A stretch of 64,000 nucleotides of DNA from Sporolactobacillus kofuensis (lineage in GTDB: Bacteria; Bacillota; Bacilli; Bacillales; Sporolactobacillaceae), in assembly GCF_042660205.1 (NCBI RefSeq), contig NZ_JBHSTQ010000003.1, forward strand, positions 186,001 to 250,000, read 5' to 3'. The translations under genes were made by a program, and so were the position numbers. Shown here piece after piece: positions 50,017 to 58,916 of the stretch. The first letter of the stretch is position 1, and each line of letters begins with the position of its first letter. The notes beneath the pieces are model-generated. The model worked only from the letters and a program-made list of their open reading frames with translations. It searched no databases and was not told the origin of the DNA.

Positions 50017-51267
50017 TTATTTATTATCCAATATTTGCTGAGCACTTGAATTATATTGATCCAGCGTTTTCTGGACATTTGCACCGGTTCGATAGATTTT
50101 TTCCCAGCTCTTCAAATAGCCTTGGGCCATCTCTTCAAACTGTGGAACCAGTGGAAGCGGTTCTGCTGTTTTTGCTTGTTCACCAAACGCTTTGTAGAAC
50201 GGATTATCCTTTAACTGATTGCTGTTCCACGCTGAGCTAACGGCCGGCATATCCGTACTGATTTTTAGCCATTTGAGCTGTGTCTCTTCACTGCTCAGAT
50301 AGTTTAATAACTTAGCAGAATTCGCTTTGTTCTTTGAATACTTGAAGATGGTCAGATCAGCGCCGCCCAGGATGGATTTGTTGTTATCTTTGCCCTTAGG
50401 TAGTACTGCTGTTGCCCATTTACCTTTGACATCGGGAACCGTTGTGTTGATCGTCTGAATGTTCCATGATCCACTGATAAACATTGGGACAAAGCTCTTT
50501 CCTCCAAAAGATTGAGTCAGATCAATCCCAAGGTCCGTCTTCGGCGTTGCACCTTGTTTAATAAATTTATCCATGTAAGTGACCGCATCAACAAAGGCCG
50601 GTTGATTGAATTGTGTTTTGCCGTTTTCAATTAGGTTCGAACCATTTTGCCGAGCAAACATGAACGCTGTGCTCTGTTCTTTAGGATCGATATTAAACCC
50701 GTAGTATCCTTTCCCTCGTTTTGATAACTTTGTCGCCGCATCAAGCAATTCATCCCATGTCTTCGGCGGTTGAGTGTACCCAACTTTCTTCAGGAGGTCC
50801 GTTCTATAGAATAAGACACGTGTATCAATATACCAAGGAGCACCATAATACTTGCCGTTGTACTGTGCTGTTTCTACGGATCCTTTAAAGAAATTGCTCG
50901 GTTTCAGGTTCGGATTGTCTTTGAGATAAGGCGTCAAATCCGCGAGTGCACCCGCTTTTGCAAATTCAGGCATCCAGGAAGATCCCATCGTGATTACATC
51001 CGGACCTGATTTGGAAGCAACCGCCGTGAGCAGTTTATCATGAGCATTCGCCCAAGGAATTGCCTGAACATTAACATTTATACCGCTCTGTTTCTGAAAT
51101 TTAGCAACAAGATCTTGAAAAGGCTTGGGTTGATCGCCAAAGAACCAAACCGTGATTGTTTTCTTTGTCGTTCCAGTTGATGAAGAAGAACACCCGGATA
51201 AAGCAAATGATAAAATGAGTAAAAGAGAAACAAAGATAACTGCAATACGTTTACCAGCTTTATTCAT
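50017..51267 (-). CDS. Sugar-binding lipoprotein of a CUT1 ABC importer, probable sophorooligosaccharide-binding protein
   Basis: A 416-aa SBP family 1 lipoprotein with lipobox LSGC. ITVWFFGDQPKPFQDLVAKF and IPWANAHDKLLTAVASKSGP are the usual first conserved blocks, and YYGAPWYIDTRVLFYRTDLL follows. Gene order (binding protein, two permeases, with GH3 and a very long GH94 nearby) matches the Listeria innocua 1,2-beta-oligoglucan locus, whose binding protein takes sophorooligosaccharides. The ligand here is inferred from that context. Promoter, cre site and LacI-type operator lie just upstream. Confidence 0.88.
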   Translation of the reverse strand: MNKAGKRIAVIFVSLLLILSFALSGCSSSSTGTTKKTITVWFFGDQPKPFQDLVAKFQKQSGINVNVQAIPWANAHDKLLTAVASKSGPDVITMGSSWMPEFAKAGALADLTPYLKDNPNLKPSNFFKGSVETAQYNGKYYGAPWYIDTRVLFYRTDLLKKVGYTQPPKTWDELLDAATKLSKRGKGYYGFNIDPKEQSTAFMFARQNGSNLIENGKTQFNQPAFVDAVTYMDKFIKQGATPKTDLGIDLTQSFGGKSFVPMFISGSWNIQTINTTVPDVKGKWATAVLPKGKDNNKSILGGADLTIFKYSKNKANSAKLLNYLSSEETQLKWLKISTDMPAVSSAWNSNQLKDNPFYKAFGEQAKTAEPLPLVPQFEEMAQGYLKSWEKIYRTGANVQKTLDQYNSSAQQILDNK

Positions 51268-51290
51268 TGAACAGCACCTCCAAGAATTTT

Positions 51291-51306
51291 ATCGAAACGT
51301 TTCTAT
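51291..51306. promoter_or_regulatory. LacI-type operator of the sugar importer operon
   Basis: ATCGAAACGTTTCTAT contains the perfect palindrome GAAACGTTTC just downstream of the -10 box. The same ten bases occur just downstream of the GH3 promoter at 58278-58287. The adjacent lacI-type gene is the obvious source of the repressor. Confidence 0.75.
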
Positions 51307-51310
51307 ATGC

Positions 51311-51339
51311 ATTATAGTATATGTTGTAACCGTTTTCAA
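51311..51339 (-). promoter_or_regulatory. Promoter of the sugar importer operon with overlapping cre
   Basis: Minus strand: -35 TTGAAA, 17-base spacer, perfect -10 TATAAT. TTGAAAACGGTTACA, spanning the -35 box, fits the CcpA cre consensus at every position. Confidence 0.8.
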
Positions 51340-51395
51340 TAATAACTAGTTTATTTTTATTTTTCTAATTATGCAGGTCCCAAATGGTTTAAGCG

Positions 51396-51424
51396 TTTAC
51401 AAGTTTTCGATGTTTTTTTATACT
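51396..51424 (+). promoter_or_regulatory. Promoter of the lacI-type gene
   Basis: Plus strand: -35 TTTACA, 17-base spacer, -10 TATACT, about 70 bases before the ATG. A near-cre sequence, TTGTAAACGCTTAAA on the minus strand, overlaps the -35 box with one mismatch. Confidence 0.65.
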
Positions 51425-51492
51425 ATATCTAGTGGGTATACGTACACATCAACAGCAGGCGTAGTAAATGACCAAACAAGGGGTTAGTACAT

Positions 51493-52464
51493 ATGGCTGG
51501 AATCAAGGATATTGCAAAAAAAGCCGGCGTTTCCATATCAACAGTATCATACGCTTTAAATGGTAGTCCTAAAATTCCAGAAAACACACGAAAAAGAATT
51601 CAGGAAATTGCGGACAAGCTTAATTACATACCAAACCGTGCAGCGCGCACGTTGAGAAATCAAAAGACACAAACAATCGGTGTTTTTCTAGTAAATTACG
51701 GGGGTCACTTTTACAGTCAGATGATTGACGGCATGAACACTATGCTTGCATCAGCGAATTATGATTTAATTGTCTGCTGCGGTACACGTACACATCACTT
51801 TATCCCTGAAAAGATGATTGACGGAGCGATTATTCTGGATAACAGCTTTGAAACAAGTGAAATTCTGAAGTACGCACAATCTGGAAGCAAAATGGTTGTT
51901 CTTGATCGTGTTCTGCACCACCCGAATGTCAGCCAAGTGCTTCTCGACAACAAAAAAGGGATTTGGTCGGCGCTTGATCATTTGAAAAGTTCTCCCTCAT
52001 ATAACACGCTTTATCTTCTCACTGGACCTGAGGGAAACTACGACAGTCGAGAACGGATAAAATCCGTCACTATGTATCTTGAAGAGGCAAATTACGCAGG
52101 AAAGCTCACCATTCTCCAAGGAGATTTCACAAAGAAATCTGGAGAACGTGCAGCTAAGCAAATTGAACGTGAACTCACAAATGAACCGATCAGTATTCTC
52201 TCGATGAATGACGAAATGGCATTTGGTCTCTATGAACAGTTCAGCGAAAAGAAACCAAGCATCGGCAAAGATATTTCGATTATCGGATTTGATAACGATA
52301 TACTCTGTAATTATCTGTCACCAAAACTGACCTCAGTCAGTTATTCAAAGTATGAATGGGGCTATCACGCTGCAGAAAAAATGCTTGATCTGATCAATGG
52401 GGATAAATCTAAGATTCAGATGATTCCAACAGAACTTGTGACTCGAGATTCTGTGCTACTGTAA
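51493..52464 (+). CDS. LacI family transcriptional regulator of the oligoglucan locus
   Basis: A 323-aa repressor with an N-terminal LacI helix-turn-helix (IKDIAKKAGVSISTVSYALN) and hinge (RAARTLRNQKTQTIGV), then a periplasmic-binding-like effector domain with ISILSMNDEMAFG and ISIIGFDND. It is divergent from the importer operon and convergent with the GH94 gene. The two GAAACGTTTC operators at the importer and GH3 promoters are its likely targets, and an oligoglucan or sophorose its likely inducer (inference). GGGGTTAGTACAT precedes the ATG. Confidence 0.93.
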   Translation: MAGIKDIAKKAGVSISTVSYALNGSPKIPENTRKRIQEIADKLNYIPNRAARTLRNQKTQTIGVFLVNYGGHFYSQMIDGMNTMLASANYDLIVCCGTRTHHFIPEKMIDGAIILDNSFETSEILKYAQSGSKMVVLDRVLHHPNVSQVLLDNKKGIWSALDHLKSSPSYNTLYLLTGPEGNYDSRERIKSVTMYLEEANYAGKLTILQGDFTKKSGERAAKQIERELTNEPISILSMNDEMAFGLYEQFSEKKPSIGKDISIIGFDNDILCNYLSPKLTSVSYSKYEWGYHAAEKMLDLINGDKSKIQMIPTELVTRDSVLL

Positions 52465-52674
52465 TTCACTTTTTATTCACCAAACTTGTACTTCAAAGAC
52501 ACGCCCAGTTGCTCCCATCAACTGGTGCGACTGCGGACGATCGGGACCCTCCTCGGTAATACGCTATCTGTGGTCTCTGGCTCGCATCAACAGATCCGGC
52601 CCTGCAGGAGTGTCGCACGCCCGTGATTAAACAAAAAACATGGCAACAGATCGCCGGGCATGAACGTTCCCTAT

Positions 52675-52713
52675 TAAAAAAAGAGATGTGGTGTTTTATC
52701 ACCCATCTCTTTT
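52675..52713. terminator. Terminator between lacI and the GH94 gene
   Basis: AGAGATGGGTG pairs with CACCACATCTCT (one mismatch) and is followed by seven T residues on the minus strand and TTTTA on the plus strand. It serves the GH94 gene mainly, and perhaps lacI. The other 200 bases between the genes show nothing I can identify. Confidence 0.8.
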
Positions 52714-52726
52714 ACGTTCCCTGTAA

Positions 52727-55700
52727 TTATTCTTGAAGATAAATATCGATCACATTACGATCAGTGAGCAGCTTCTCCACTTCTTCTTTTCGCACATACA
52801 TGCCCCCAGCCCGGTAACGATTCTTCGTTTGTTCAAAGGGAACTTCAGTACCGTTGATTTCTAGTTTGTTTGTACCCTTTTTTAAGAGATGATAGGCATA
52901 GCGTGTTGGTTTCCCAAGGCAGGTGAATTGAACCTTTAACCCATCGTGAACCGCAGATAGAACCGGATCGATAACCACTCCACCATCTTTTCCGCGAATG
53001 CCGAGACAGTTGGTTATGAATTGATTCATAAAAATTCCCGGGCCACTTGAGTAAATTCTCCAGCCTCCTTTAACCGTGATGTTGCCTTGACGGAGCTTTT
53101 CAAAATCTTTTTGTGCCCCATACCGTGTCTTGAATGCACCATCTGAGCTGCTGAAATAGGTATTCGACTGCCGCAGTCCTGCATTTTTCACGGAATGACT
53201 TAAGTTAATGGGATTAATGACGGACAGACCTTCCCATACTTCTTTTGCATCGCCAAGCTTTGCCATTGCCTCAATATAGCGGATGTGTGCATGAACGTAC
53301 ATAAGCCCAATTTCTCTTCCGAAGTTGGCTGCTTGTTCCGCCCGTTGGAAATGTACGCTGACACCGCCACGATACTCCGCGGGCTGACTCATCAAGCGTA
53401 CACCATCTGGAAATTTTAAGTACTGATTAATTAATCCTACATGCCGTTCTGCCTGCTCCGGTGTAAAAAGCTCCGCAATTATTGATCGCGTCATCGGCAG
53501 TAACCGATACTGAATACCTGTCTTTTTATCCTCCGGATGAATGATAAACTCCGTTTTCTGATCATCGGACAGATAAAGAAAGCCGGGAATCACCTTATCT
53601 GCCAATATATAGTTGTTAAAATCTTTTTTGATGGCTGCCGATAAACGGCCAAGCTCCTGCGCATAGCTCTTTTCATAGTTCTCCAATACGACACTTAATC
53701 GCCGAATTGTCTGATAGGTGAGTGCAACCGTCCAGCTGCTAGCCATATGACGCTTCATATTGGCATCATGGGGCTGTAGTGTGTCGTCCCAATCACCGTT
53801 GCCATAGCATGACAAATACGTAGTATTAAGAAAATGATCCGTAATGTACTTGATTTCACGTTTCAAATGGTCGTAAAGTGACTCTTGACCTTCCGAATCG
53901 GTAAAACGATGATCACTCCGTTTGGTGTAAGGAATGGATTGATCAAGAATGGAATAATCCCCGGTCGTATAGAGGTAATCGCTCAAAGCCTTCATCGGCC
54001 AAACAATAATATCACCGTGACTCTCATCAAACTGAATCTCTGAATAGCGATCGAACATAAACCATTGCGGCCAGTTGCCATCCTCTCGATACTGATGTGC
54101 ATAGACCTTTTTCAGAATGCTTTTTGCAACGTCATAATGCTGCGACGCCATAAAGAATTCGAACGGTCCCTGACAGACATCACGCGTCCCCCACGCAGCA
54201 CCTCCATACTGTTCCAGACCATGCGGGGACAGGTAGTGCACGAGCATGTCATAGGTATACCACCAAGCCATCGTTTCCAGTTTGCTCAGTTCCTCGGATA
54301 AGGGCGCATTGGAAAGTTCAAAACCATTCAGTATACCGGACAGAAAATCACGATAGCAATCAACTTCCTTGGTTCGATCCATGACAATCCGGCCATCACC
54401 TTTTCCCTGAACACTTCCGCAAATCATCAGTTCAAAATGATCGGTCTCATGCGTTTCAAGGATGACTAGCGATGCCGAATCAGAACGTGCCCCTTTTAGG
54501 AGCCGCCCCTCATTGTCTAGTTTGAATGGTGTACCGGAAATCCGCATTGAAAAAGTGAGCTCCGGATAGGCGGATCGGATCAATTGATTGTCCTTGTCCG
54601 GTGAAAAGTACAAAACATTATCTGACCGTTCCATAATGTACGTTGACTGATACTCACAATCATCCATAAGAATCTGATTGGTCACAAGAAATGCGTATCG
54701 TCGCCCTGAAGACGAACCGACATTCAGTTGCACGCTTGGTTCACTGGCTGACGTAAAAAGTGTAATCACGATCGAATCGTCCGGCATAGAATAGATCCAT
54801 TTGACGTAATTGAACCCGACTTCAAATAAGGATGGCAACGTGAGTAGTCGATAGGCCCCCTCTATTCGGATATAGATCCTCTGCCCTGAAGTCTTTAACA
54901 CATTGAGCGCATTTCTCGCATTGGACATCATTTTATTCATTGATGTATTCCCAATGACCACTTGAGAATTAAAGATGCCGTACATGAACGCTGTTGTCGC
55001 CAGCTGATGGTCCTCAACATGAAGCGTGCGGCCGCTCATCAGAATATGACCATGAGGACGTTCCGTCAGTAGTTCTTTTTGTTTAAGAATGACATGCGAC
55101 TTCTCGGGTGTGAAGAACGACAGCAATTGTCCATCAACCCGTTCCTCATGTTTTCGTTCTGGATATAATTTATTGATGGCATCCAAACTTAGCGCCTGTG
55201 CAGTTAGCGGTACGCCAATATCCTCTGCGTGAGCGAGCGAATCAACGGTCGTATAGGGTGAGGCGTCTTCCCTACTTGACTCCATCCACAACTGCTCAAT
55301 TTCGTGAATGTTTTTGTGCTGACTTTGCTCTAGGCTACCCTTTAGATCCGGATGAAGTTGTGCAAAGAACACAACAGTTTGCTCTTTACCTTCGAGCTGA
55401 ATCCTCTCTGACTGTAAGCCGATCATTGCGAATTCATATTGATTAATCTCGCTTGGAAAAACTTCCTGGGTGAGCGCTTCAGGGCTGTTTGTTTCTTTAT
55501 AGGACAATCCGAAAAACTGAAAGCCATCGGTAAAATAACCTCGGGTATTCGATAACGCCCCTTGCCAAATCGCAGGAAAGTTTCCTTTCTTCTGCGCCTG
55601 GTTTTGCCGCGAACCAATAATAAACCCTTGATCGGTTGTCTCCACATAGTGATCAATATACTGTGAGACATACGCCTCATTCGCTTGAACAGCAGCAACA

Positions 55701-56086
55701 TTAGCCAGTCCCAAATCTTGGGTATAGATGATGTCCGTTTGTATATGATTCCCGTTTAGTGTCACGGTCCAGAACCAAACATTCTGATCGGTTAGTGTGA
55801 GCAGTACCTGATAATGAACACCTTTAAAAGTTCCCTCCCATCTTCCCTTATTTTCTTTGTATGAGAAAAGGCTTGATGAGCGGATACCCAGCAAAGGAAC
55901 AAAATCAATACGGTCTTCCTGAAAAACACGCAAATAGATGTTGTTTAACGAACCATCCGGCACATTACTGCGTACCTGATTAACCATCACATCATCATTC
56001 ATCAGATCAAACACATCTCCGCTTGGGAGAAAGCGAAAGGTTGTCTGACCATTTTTAATCTGCATCAAGTGGCCGTGTTTCTTCAT
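52727..56086 (-). CDS. GH94 phosphorylase, probable 1,2-beta-oligoglucan phosphorylase
   Basis: A 1119-aa cytosolic phosphorylase. The size, the N-terminal beta-domain and the (alpha/alpha)6 region with GAAWGTRDVCQGPFEFFMAS and YGNGDWDDTLQPHDAN (candidate general acid Asp near residue 763) fit GH94. Among GH94 enzymes the roughly 1100-aa length and this context match Listeria 1,2-beta-oligoglucan (sophorooligosaccharide) phosphorylase rather than the roughly 800-aa cellobiose or 2700-aa cyclic glucan enzymes. It would release alpha-glucose 1-phosphate from imported beta-1,2-glucan chains. Its ATG overlaps the GH3 stop (ATGA). No signal peptide, as expected. Confidence 0.85.
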   Translation of the reverse strand: MKKHGHLMQIKNGQTTFRFLPSGDVFDLMNDDVMVNQVRSNVPDGSLNNIYLRVFQEDRIDFVPLLGIRSSSLFSYKENKGRWEGTFKGVHYQVLLTLTDQNVWFWTVTLNGNHIQTDIIYTQDLGLANVAAVQANEAYVSQYIDHYVETTDQGFIIGSRQNQAQKKGNFPAIWQGALSNTRGYFTDGFQFFGLSYKETNSPEALTQEVFPSEINQYEFAMIGLQSERIQLEGKEQTVVFFAQLHPDLKGSLEQSQHKNIHEIEQLWMESSREDASPYTTVDSLAHAEDIGVPLTAQALSLDAINKLYPERKHEERVDGQLLSFFTPEKSHVILKQKELLTERPHGHILMSGRTLHVEDHQLATTAFMYGIFNSQVVIGNTSMNKMMSNARNALNVLKTSGQRIYIRIEGAYRLLTLPSLFEVGFNYVKWIYSMPDDSIVITLFTSASEPSVQLNVGSSSGRRYAFLVTNQILMDDCEYQSTYIMERSDNVLYFSPDKDNQLIRSAYPELTFSMRISGTPFKLDNEGRLLKGARSDSASLVILETHETDHFELMICGSVQGKGDGRIVMDRTKEVDCYRDFLSGILNGFELSNAPLSEELSKLETMAWWYTYDMLVHYLSPHGLEQYGGAAWGTRDVCQGPFEFFMASQHYDVAKSILKKVYAHQYREDGNWPQWFMFDRYSEIQFDESHGDIIVWPMKALSDYLYTTGDYSILDQSIPYTKRSDHRFTDSEGQESLYDHLKREIKYITDHFLNTTYLSCYGNGDWDDTLQPHDANMKRHMASSWTVALTYQTIRRLSVVLENYEKSYAQELGRLSAAIKKDFNNYILADKVIPGFLYLSDDQKTEFIIHPEDKKTGIQYRLLPMTRSIIAELFTPEQAERHVGLINQYLKFPDGVRLMSQPAEYRGGVSVHFQRAEQAANFGREIGLMYVHAHIRYIEAMAKLGDAKEVWEGLSVINPINLSHSVKNAGLRQSNTYFSSSDGAFKTRYGAQKDFEKLRQGNITVKGGWRIYSSGPGIFMNQFITNCLGIRGKDGGVVIDPVLSAVHDGLKVQFTCLGKPTRYAYHLLKKGTNKLEINGTEVPFEQTKNRYRAGGMYVRKEEVEKLLTDRNVIDIYLQE

Positions 56087-58254
56087 GCATCCATCCCCCC
56101 TGTTGCTCTAAAATAAAATGAGTCATTCAGTGTATGCGCACTATCCTGTCCAATCATAAGATTAAAGGTCCCGGTATCACTTTTGAATCGAAGATCGGGG
56201 TGCCAATATCGGAGCATTCGCTCAGTGATCTGAAATGCAACGGTCTGCTGCTCGCCAGGCTGCAAATAAATTTTTCTAAAAGATTTTAATTCCTTTAAAG
56301 GACGCACAACATCCCCCGCAATGTCTCTAATATACAGTTGCACAACTTCTGCACCGGCAGCATCACCGGTGTTTTTAACATCTATAGACACCCTGATCTC
56401 TTCATTAACGGTGATGCTTTTTTTCGACATGCGTAGATTATTGATTTCAAACGATGTATAACTGAGGCCGAAACCGAATGGAAAACGCGCATCATTGGCG
56501 CAATCGATATATTTAGAAACATATTTTTTTTCATCTTTGTTTTCTGACTCAGGGCGACCGGTATTATTAGCATTGTAATAAACGGGGATCTGCCCAACGC
56601 TTTGCGGAAAGGACATCGTAAGTTTACCGGATGGGTTAACTTTTCCTGTCAGTAACCGGACAATGGCTCGTGCACCTTCCGATCCTGGATACCACGCCTC
56701 CAATACTGCGTCAGCATCATCGATGACTTCGCTAAGTTCAAGCGGACGGCCATTAAACAGAATGATCACGATCGGTTTGTTTAATGGTTTCAATAACCGT
56801 AGCAATTCTAATTGACACTCGGGTAAGGTGATCTTCGTTCTACTCGCTGCTTCTCCGCTCATTTCCGACGATTCACCAAGAGCAAGAAGAATGAGCTCCG
56901 ATTCTTCTGCTTTCTGGATTGCTTCACGCAGCAACTTGCTTTTACTTTCCGCTATTTCGCATCCCTTTGCTGTCAACACATTAATGCCCTCAGCGCTGAA
57001 AACTTCAGTAAGCGTTTCAGTACGCTTCGGGTCTCCTTGCCAAGACCATGCGCCAAGGAGATCACCGTGATCAGCAAACGGGCCAATAAGCGCCAACTTT
57101 TTAGAACTATTGATTGGTAAAATGCCGTTATTTTTAAGGAGAACGCAGCTTTCTTCGGCAGCGCGTCTTGCCCATTCACGATGTGCATGGCAATAGACAA
57201 ACTTTTGTTCTTGAGCCTCATCAGCTCCTCGGTACGGATTTTCAAAAAGGCCCAGATCATTCTTTAATTTCAAGACATTCCAGACAGCCTGATCAAGGGT
57301 ACTTTCTTTAATTTCTCCGCTCTCAATCAGTTGACAAAGAGTATTGGGGTAACAAAGCGTCATCATTTCAATATCGACCCCAGCAATCAGTGCTTTTCTC
57401 GCTGCTTCCTTTTCATTCTCAGCAACTCCGTGTGGGATCAGTTCACGAACCGCACCCCAATCCGAAATGACAGTTCCGTCAAAATTCCACTCTTCACGGA
57501 GGACTTTACGCAATAACCACTGATTTGCCGATGACGGGATACCATCAACCGTATTAAAGGAAGTCATCACCACTTTGCACCCTGCATCAACGGCTGCTTG
57601 ATAGGCAGGAAGATATTCCTGTCGCATACGGAGCTCAGACAGATCAACAGTGTTATACTCCCGTCCGCCCTCCACAGCCCCATAACCTGCAAAATGCTTC
57701 ACACAAGCCGCCGTTCTATTGAGATCATCCTTTAGATTATCGCCTTGAAACCCATGGACAAAGGCTGCGGCAAAAACAGAATTCAGATAGGGATCCTCAC
57801 CTGTTGATTCCATGACACGTCCCCATCTGGGATCTCTAACAAGGTCCACCATAGGGGCAAAAACAACATGAATACCTGACACGGCTGCTTCATGGGCAGC
57901 AATCTCCGCTGTTTTTTCCGCAAGTCCAGGATTCCACGTACAGCCAATTGCTAACGGGATCGGAAAAATCGTTTTATATCCATGAATCACATCAGCCATG
58001 ACAAGTAATGGGATGTGCAATCTGTTGTTCTTAAGCTGGCTATCAATTATTTTCTTCACATTTCTTGTTCCAGTAGCCCCCAACACAGAACCACTGTTTG
58101 TCACCAATTCGTCAGTTACACCCATTTCAGCCATAGGTCCAGTTATTGCTCCATTGGTATCGGAATAAAAATCACTTGCCAGTTGAACAAGCTGCCCAAT
58201 TTTTTCATTAAGACTCATTGTCTGTAAGAGTTCTCTGAGCTTTGATTCCTCCAC
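56083..58254 (-). CDS. GH3 family beta-glucosidase
   Basis: A 723-aa cytosolic glucosidase. The N-terminal barrel has GRVMESTGEDPYL and KHFAGYGAVEGGREYN, the nucleophile Asp is in VISDWGAV (GTVISDWGAVREL), a second alpha/beta domain holds ALGESSEMSGEAASR, and a C-terminal fibronectin-like domain (about 620-715) ends the protein. The start is GTG with AGGAGG seven bases ahead. It probably splits sophorose left by the GH94 phosphorylase, as the Listeria homologue does (context-based inference). It is first in a two-gene operon under a LacI-type operator. Confidence 0.9.
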   Translation of the reverse strand: MEESKLRELLQTMSLNEKIGQLVQLASDFYSDTNGAITGPMAEMGVTDELVTNSGSVLGATGTRNVKKIIDSQLKNNRLHIPLLVMADVIHGYKTIFPIPLAIGCTWNPGLAEKTAEIAAHEAAVSGIHVVFAPMVDLVRDPRWGRVMESTGEDPYLNSVFAAAFVHGFQGDNLKDDLNRTAACVKHFAGYGAVEGGREYNTVDLSELRMRQEYLPAYQAAVDAGCKVVMTSFNTVDGIPSSANQWLLRKVLREEWNFDGTVISDWGAVRELIPHGVAENEKEAARKALIAGVDIEMMTLCYPNTLCQLIESGEIKESTLDQAVWNVLKLKNDLGLFENPYRGADEAQEQKFVYCHAHREWARRAAEESCVLLKNNGILPINSSKKLALIGPFADHGDLLGAWSWQGDPKRTETLTEVFSAEGINVLTAKGCEIAESKSKLLREAIQKAEESELILLALGESSEMSGEAASRTKITLPECQLELLRLLKPLNKPIVIILFNGRPLELSEVIDDADAVLEAWYPGSEGARAIVRLLTGKVNPSGKLTMSFPQSVGQIPVYYNANNTGRPESENKDEKKYVSKYIDCANDARFPFGFGLSYTSFEINNLRMSKKSITVNEEIRVSIDVKNTGDAAGAEVVQLYIRDIAGDVVRPLKELKSFRKIYLQPGEQQTVAFQITERMLRYWHPDLRFKSDTGTFNLMIGQDSAHTLNDSFYFRATGGMDA

Positions 58255-58277
58255 TATTCATCCTCCTCTCATTTATT

Positions 58278-58325
58278 GAAACGTTTCACTCGCTTAATTA
58301 TAAGCGCTTTCATAATTTGAATCAA
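58278..58325 (-). promoter_or_regulatory. Promoter and LacI-type operator of the GH3-GH94 operon
   Basis: Minus strand: -35 TTGATT, 17-base spacer, perfect -10 TATAAT (58297-58302), then GAAACGTTTC (58278-58287) just downstream. A cre-like TGAAAGCGCTTATA lies in the spacer and -10. The arrangement copies the importer promoter. Confidence 0.8.
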
Positions 58326-58387
58326 TTCATTTTTAATTAATTATTTAAAGTAATAGGTAGCAAAAGAGTACATACAGCTCCACCATA

Positions 58388-58433
58388 GAAAAACACGATC
58401 AACCGCATCTTGCCTGCAGTTGATCGTGTTTGC
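58388..58433 (-). terminator. Hairpin terminator upstream of the GH3 promoter
   Basis: AACACGATCAAC pairs with GTTGATCGTGTT around a 15-base loop, followed by TTTTTC on the minus strand. It insulates the GH3 promoter from upstream transcription. Confidence 0.7.
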
Positions 58434-58456
58434 ACAGAATCTCTTTAACTAACCAA

Positions 58457-58681
58457 TTACCTTTCCCTTCCAAAACCTGCATACCGTTTTGCGCTTTCCC
58501 TCATATGCGCATGCGTAACCGTGGCATAGATATGTCTGCCACGCTTGCCTAGCTGTCTGAACGAAAAAGTAAGGGATGCACTATTAATGAAGATGTTGGA
58601 AGAAAGGCTTATCATTTGTGTATACTCGAATCTTCCATTTGTGTTGATCATACACAGACTTTTTGATGAATGAGAATTCAA
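58457..58681 (-). pseudogene. Possible remnant reading frame, 74 codons
   Basis: The frame ends HIYATVTHAHMRESAKRYAGF, which loosely recalls the C-terminal end of tyrosine recombinases (Tyr, then VT, M and A at set spacing). There is no ribosome site, and the first half overlaps the intergenic repeat. At most it is a decayed fragment. The wider gap 58255-58916 contains otherwise only the promoter, terminators and repeat listed. Confidence 0.25.
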
Positions 58682-58830
58682 TAATAAAATAGCGCAAAAA
58701 AATACAAGAATACTATCGAGAATTTCCAGCCCATATTTGAGTATTCATAAAAAAAGATCCCTGCTCGGTTCAAAATCGAACAGAAATCCTATCATACCAT
58801 TTTCGTTTTCTTCAATAAAAGTCTCCTAAG
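58620..58830 (-). repeat. Diverged intergenic repeat, copy B
   Basis: Shares with 46060-46300 the block AATCTTCCATTTGTGTTGAT to CATACAC (58629-58655) and the terminator block AAAAAAAGATCCCTGCTCG (58749-58789), with the blocks 92 rather than 127 bases apart. Confidence 0.55.
58748..58790 (-). terminator. Terminator of the deoxyribose operon
   Basis: GATTTCTGTTCG pairs with CGAGCAGGGATC (one mismatch, G-U pairs) around an AT-rich loop and is followed by seven T residues on the minus strand, about 130 bases after the kinase stop. Confidence 0.8.
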
Positions 58831-58916
58831 TAACTAATTACGATACAGCCATTGAGGATTGTTCAGTCTTCATTACCTTTGGCTATCATTTTCTATCCCT
58901 TTCACTATAGATATCT

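Noticed and set aside
52465..52726. Small gene or RNA between lacI and the GH94 gene
   Set aside because: The minus frame at 52493-52702 is Cys/Arg-rich without a ribosome site, and only the terminator at 52675-52713 is convincing.
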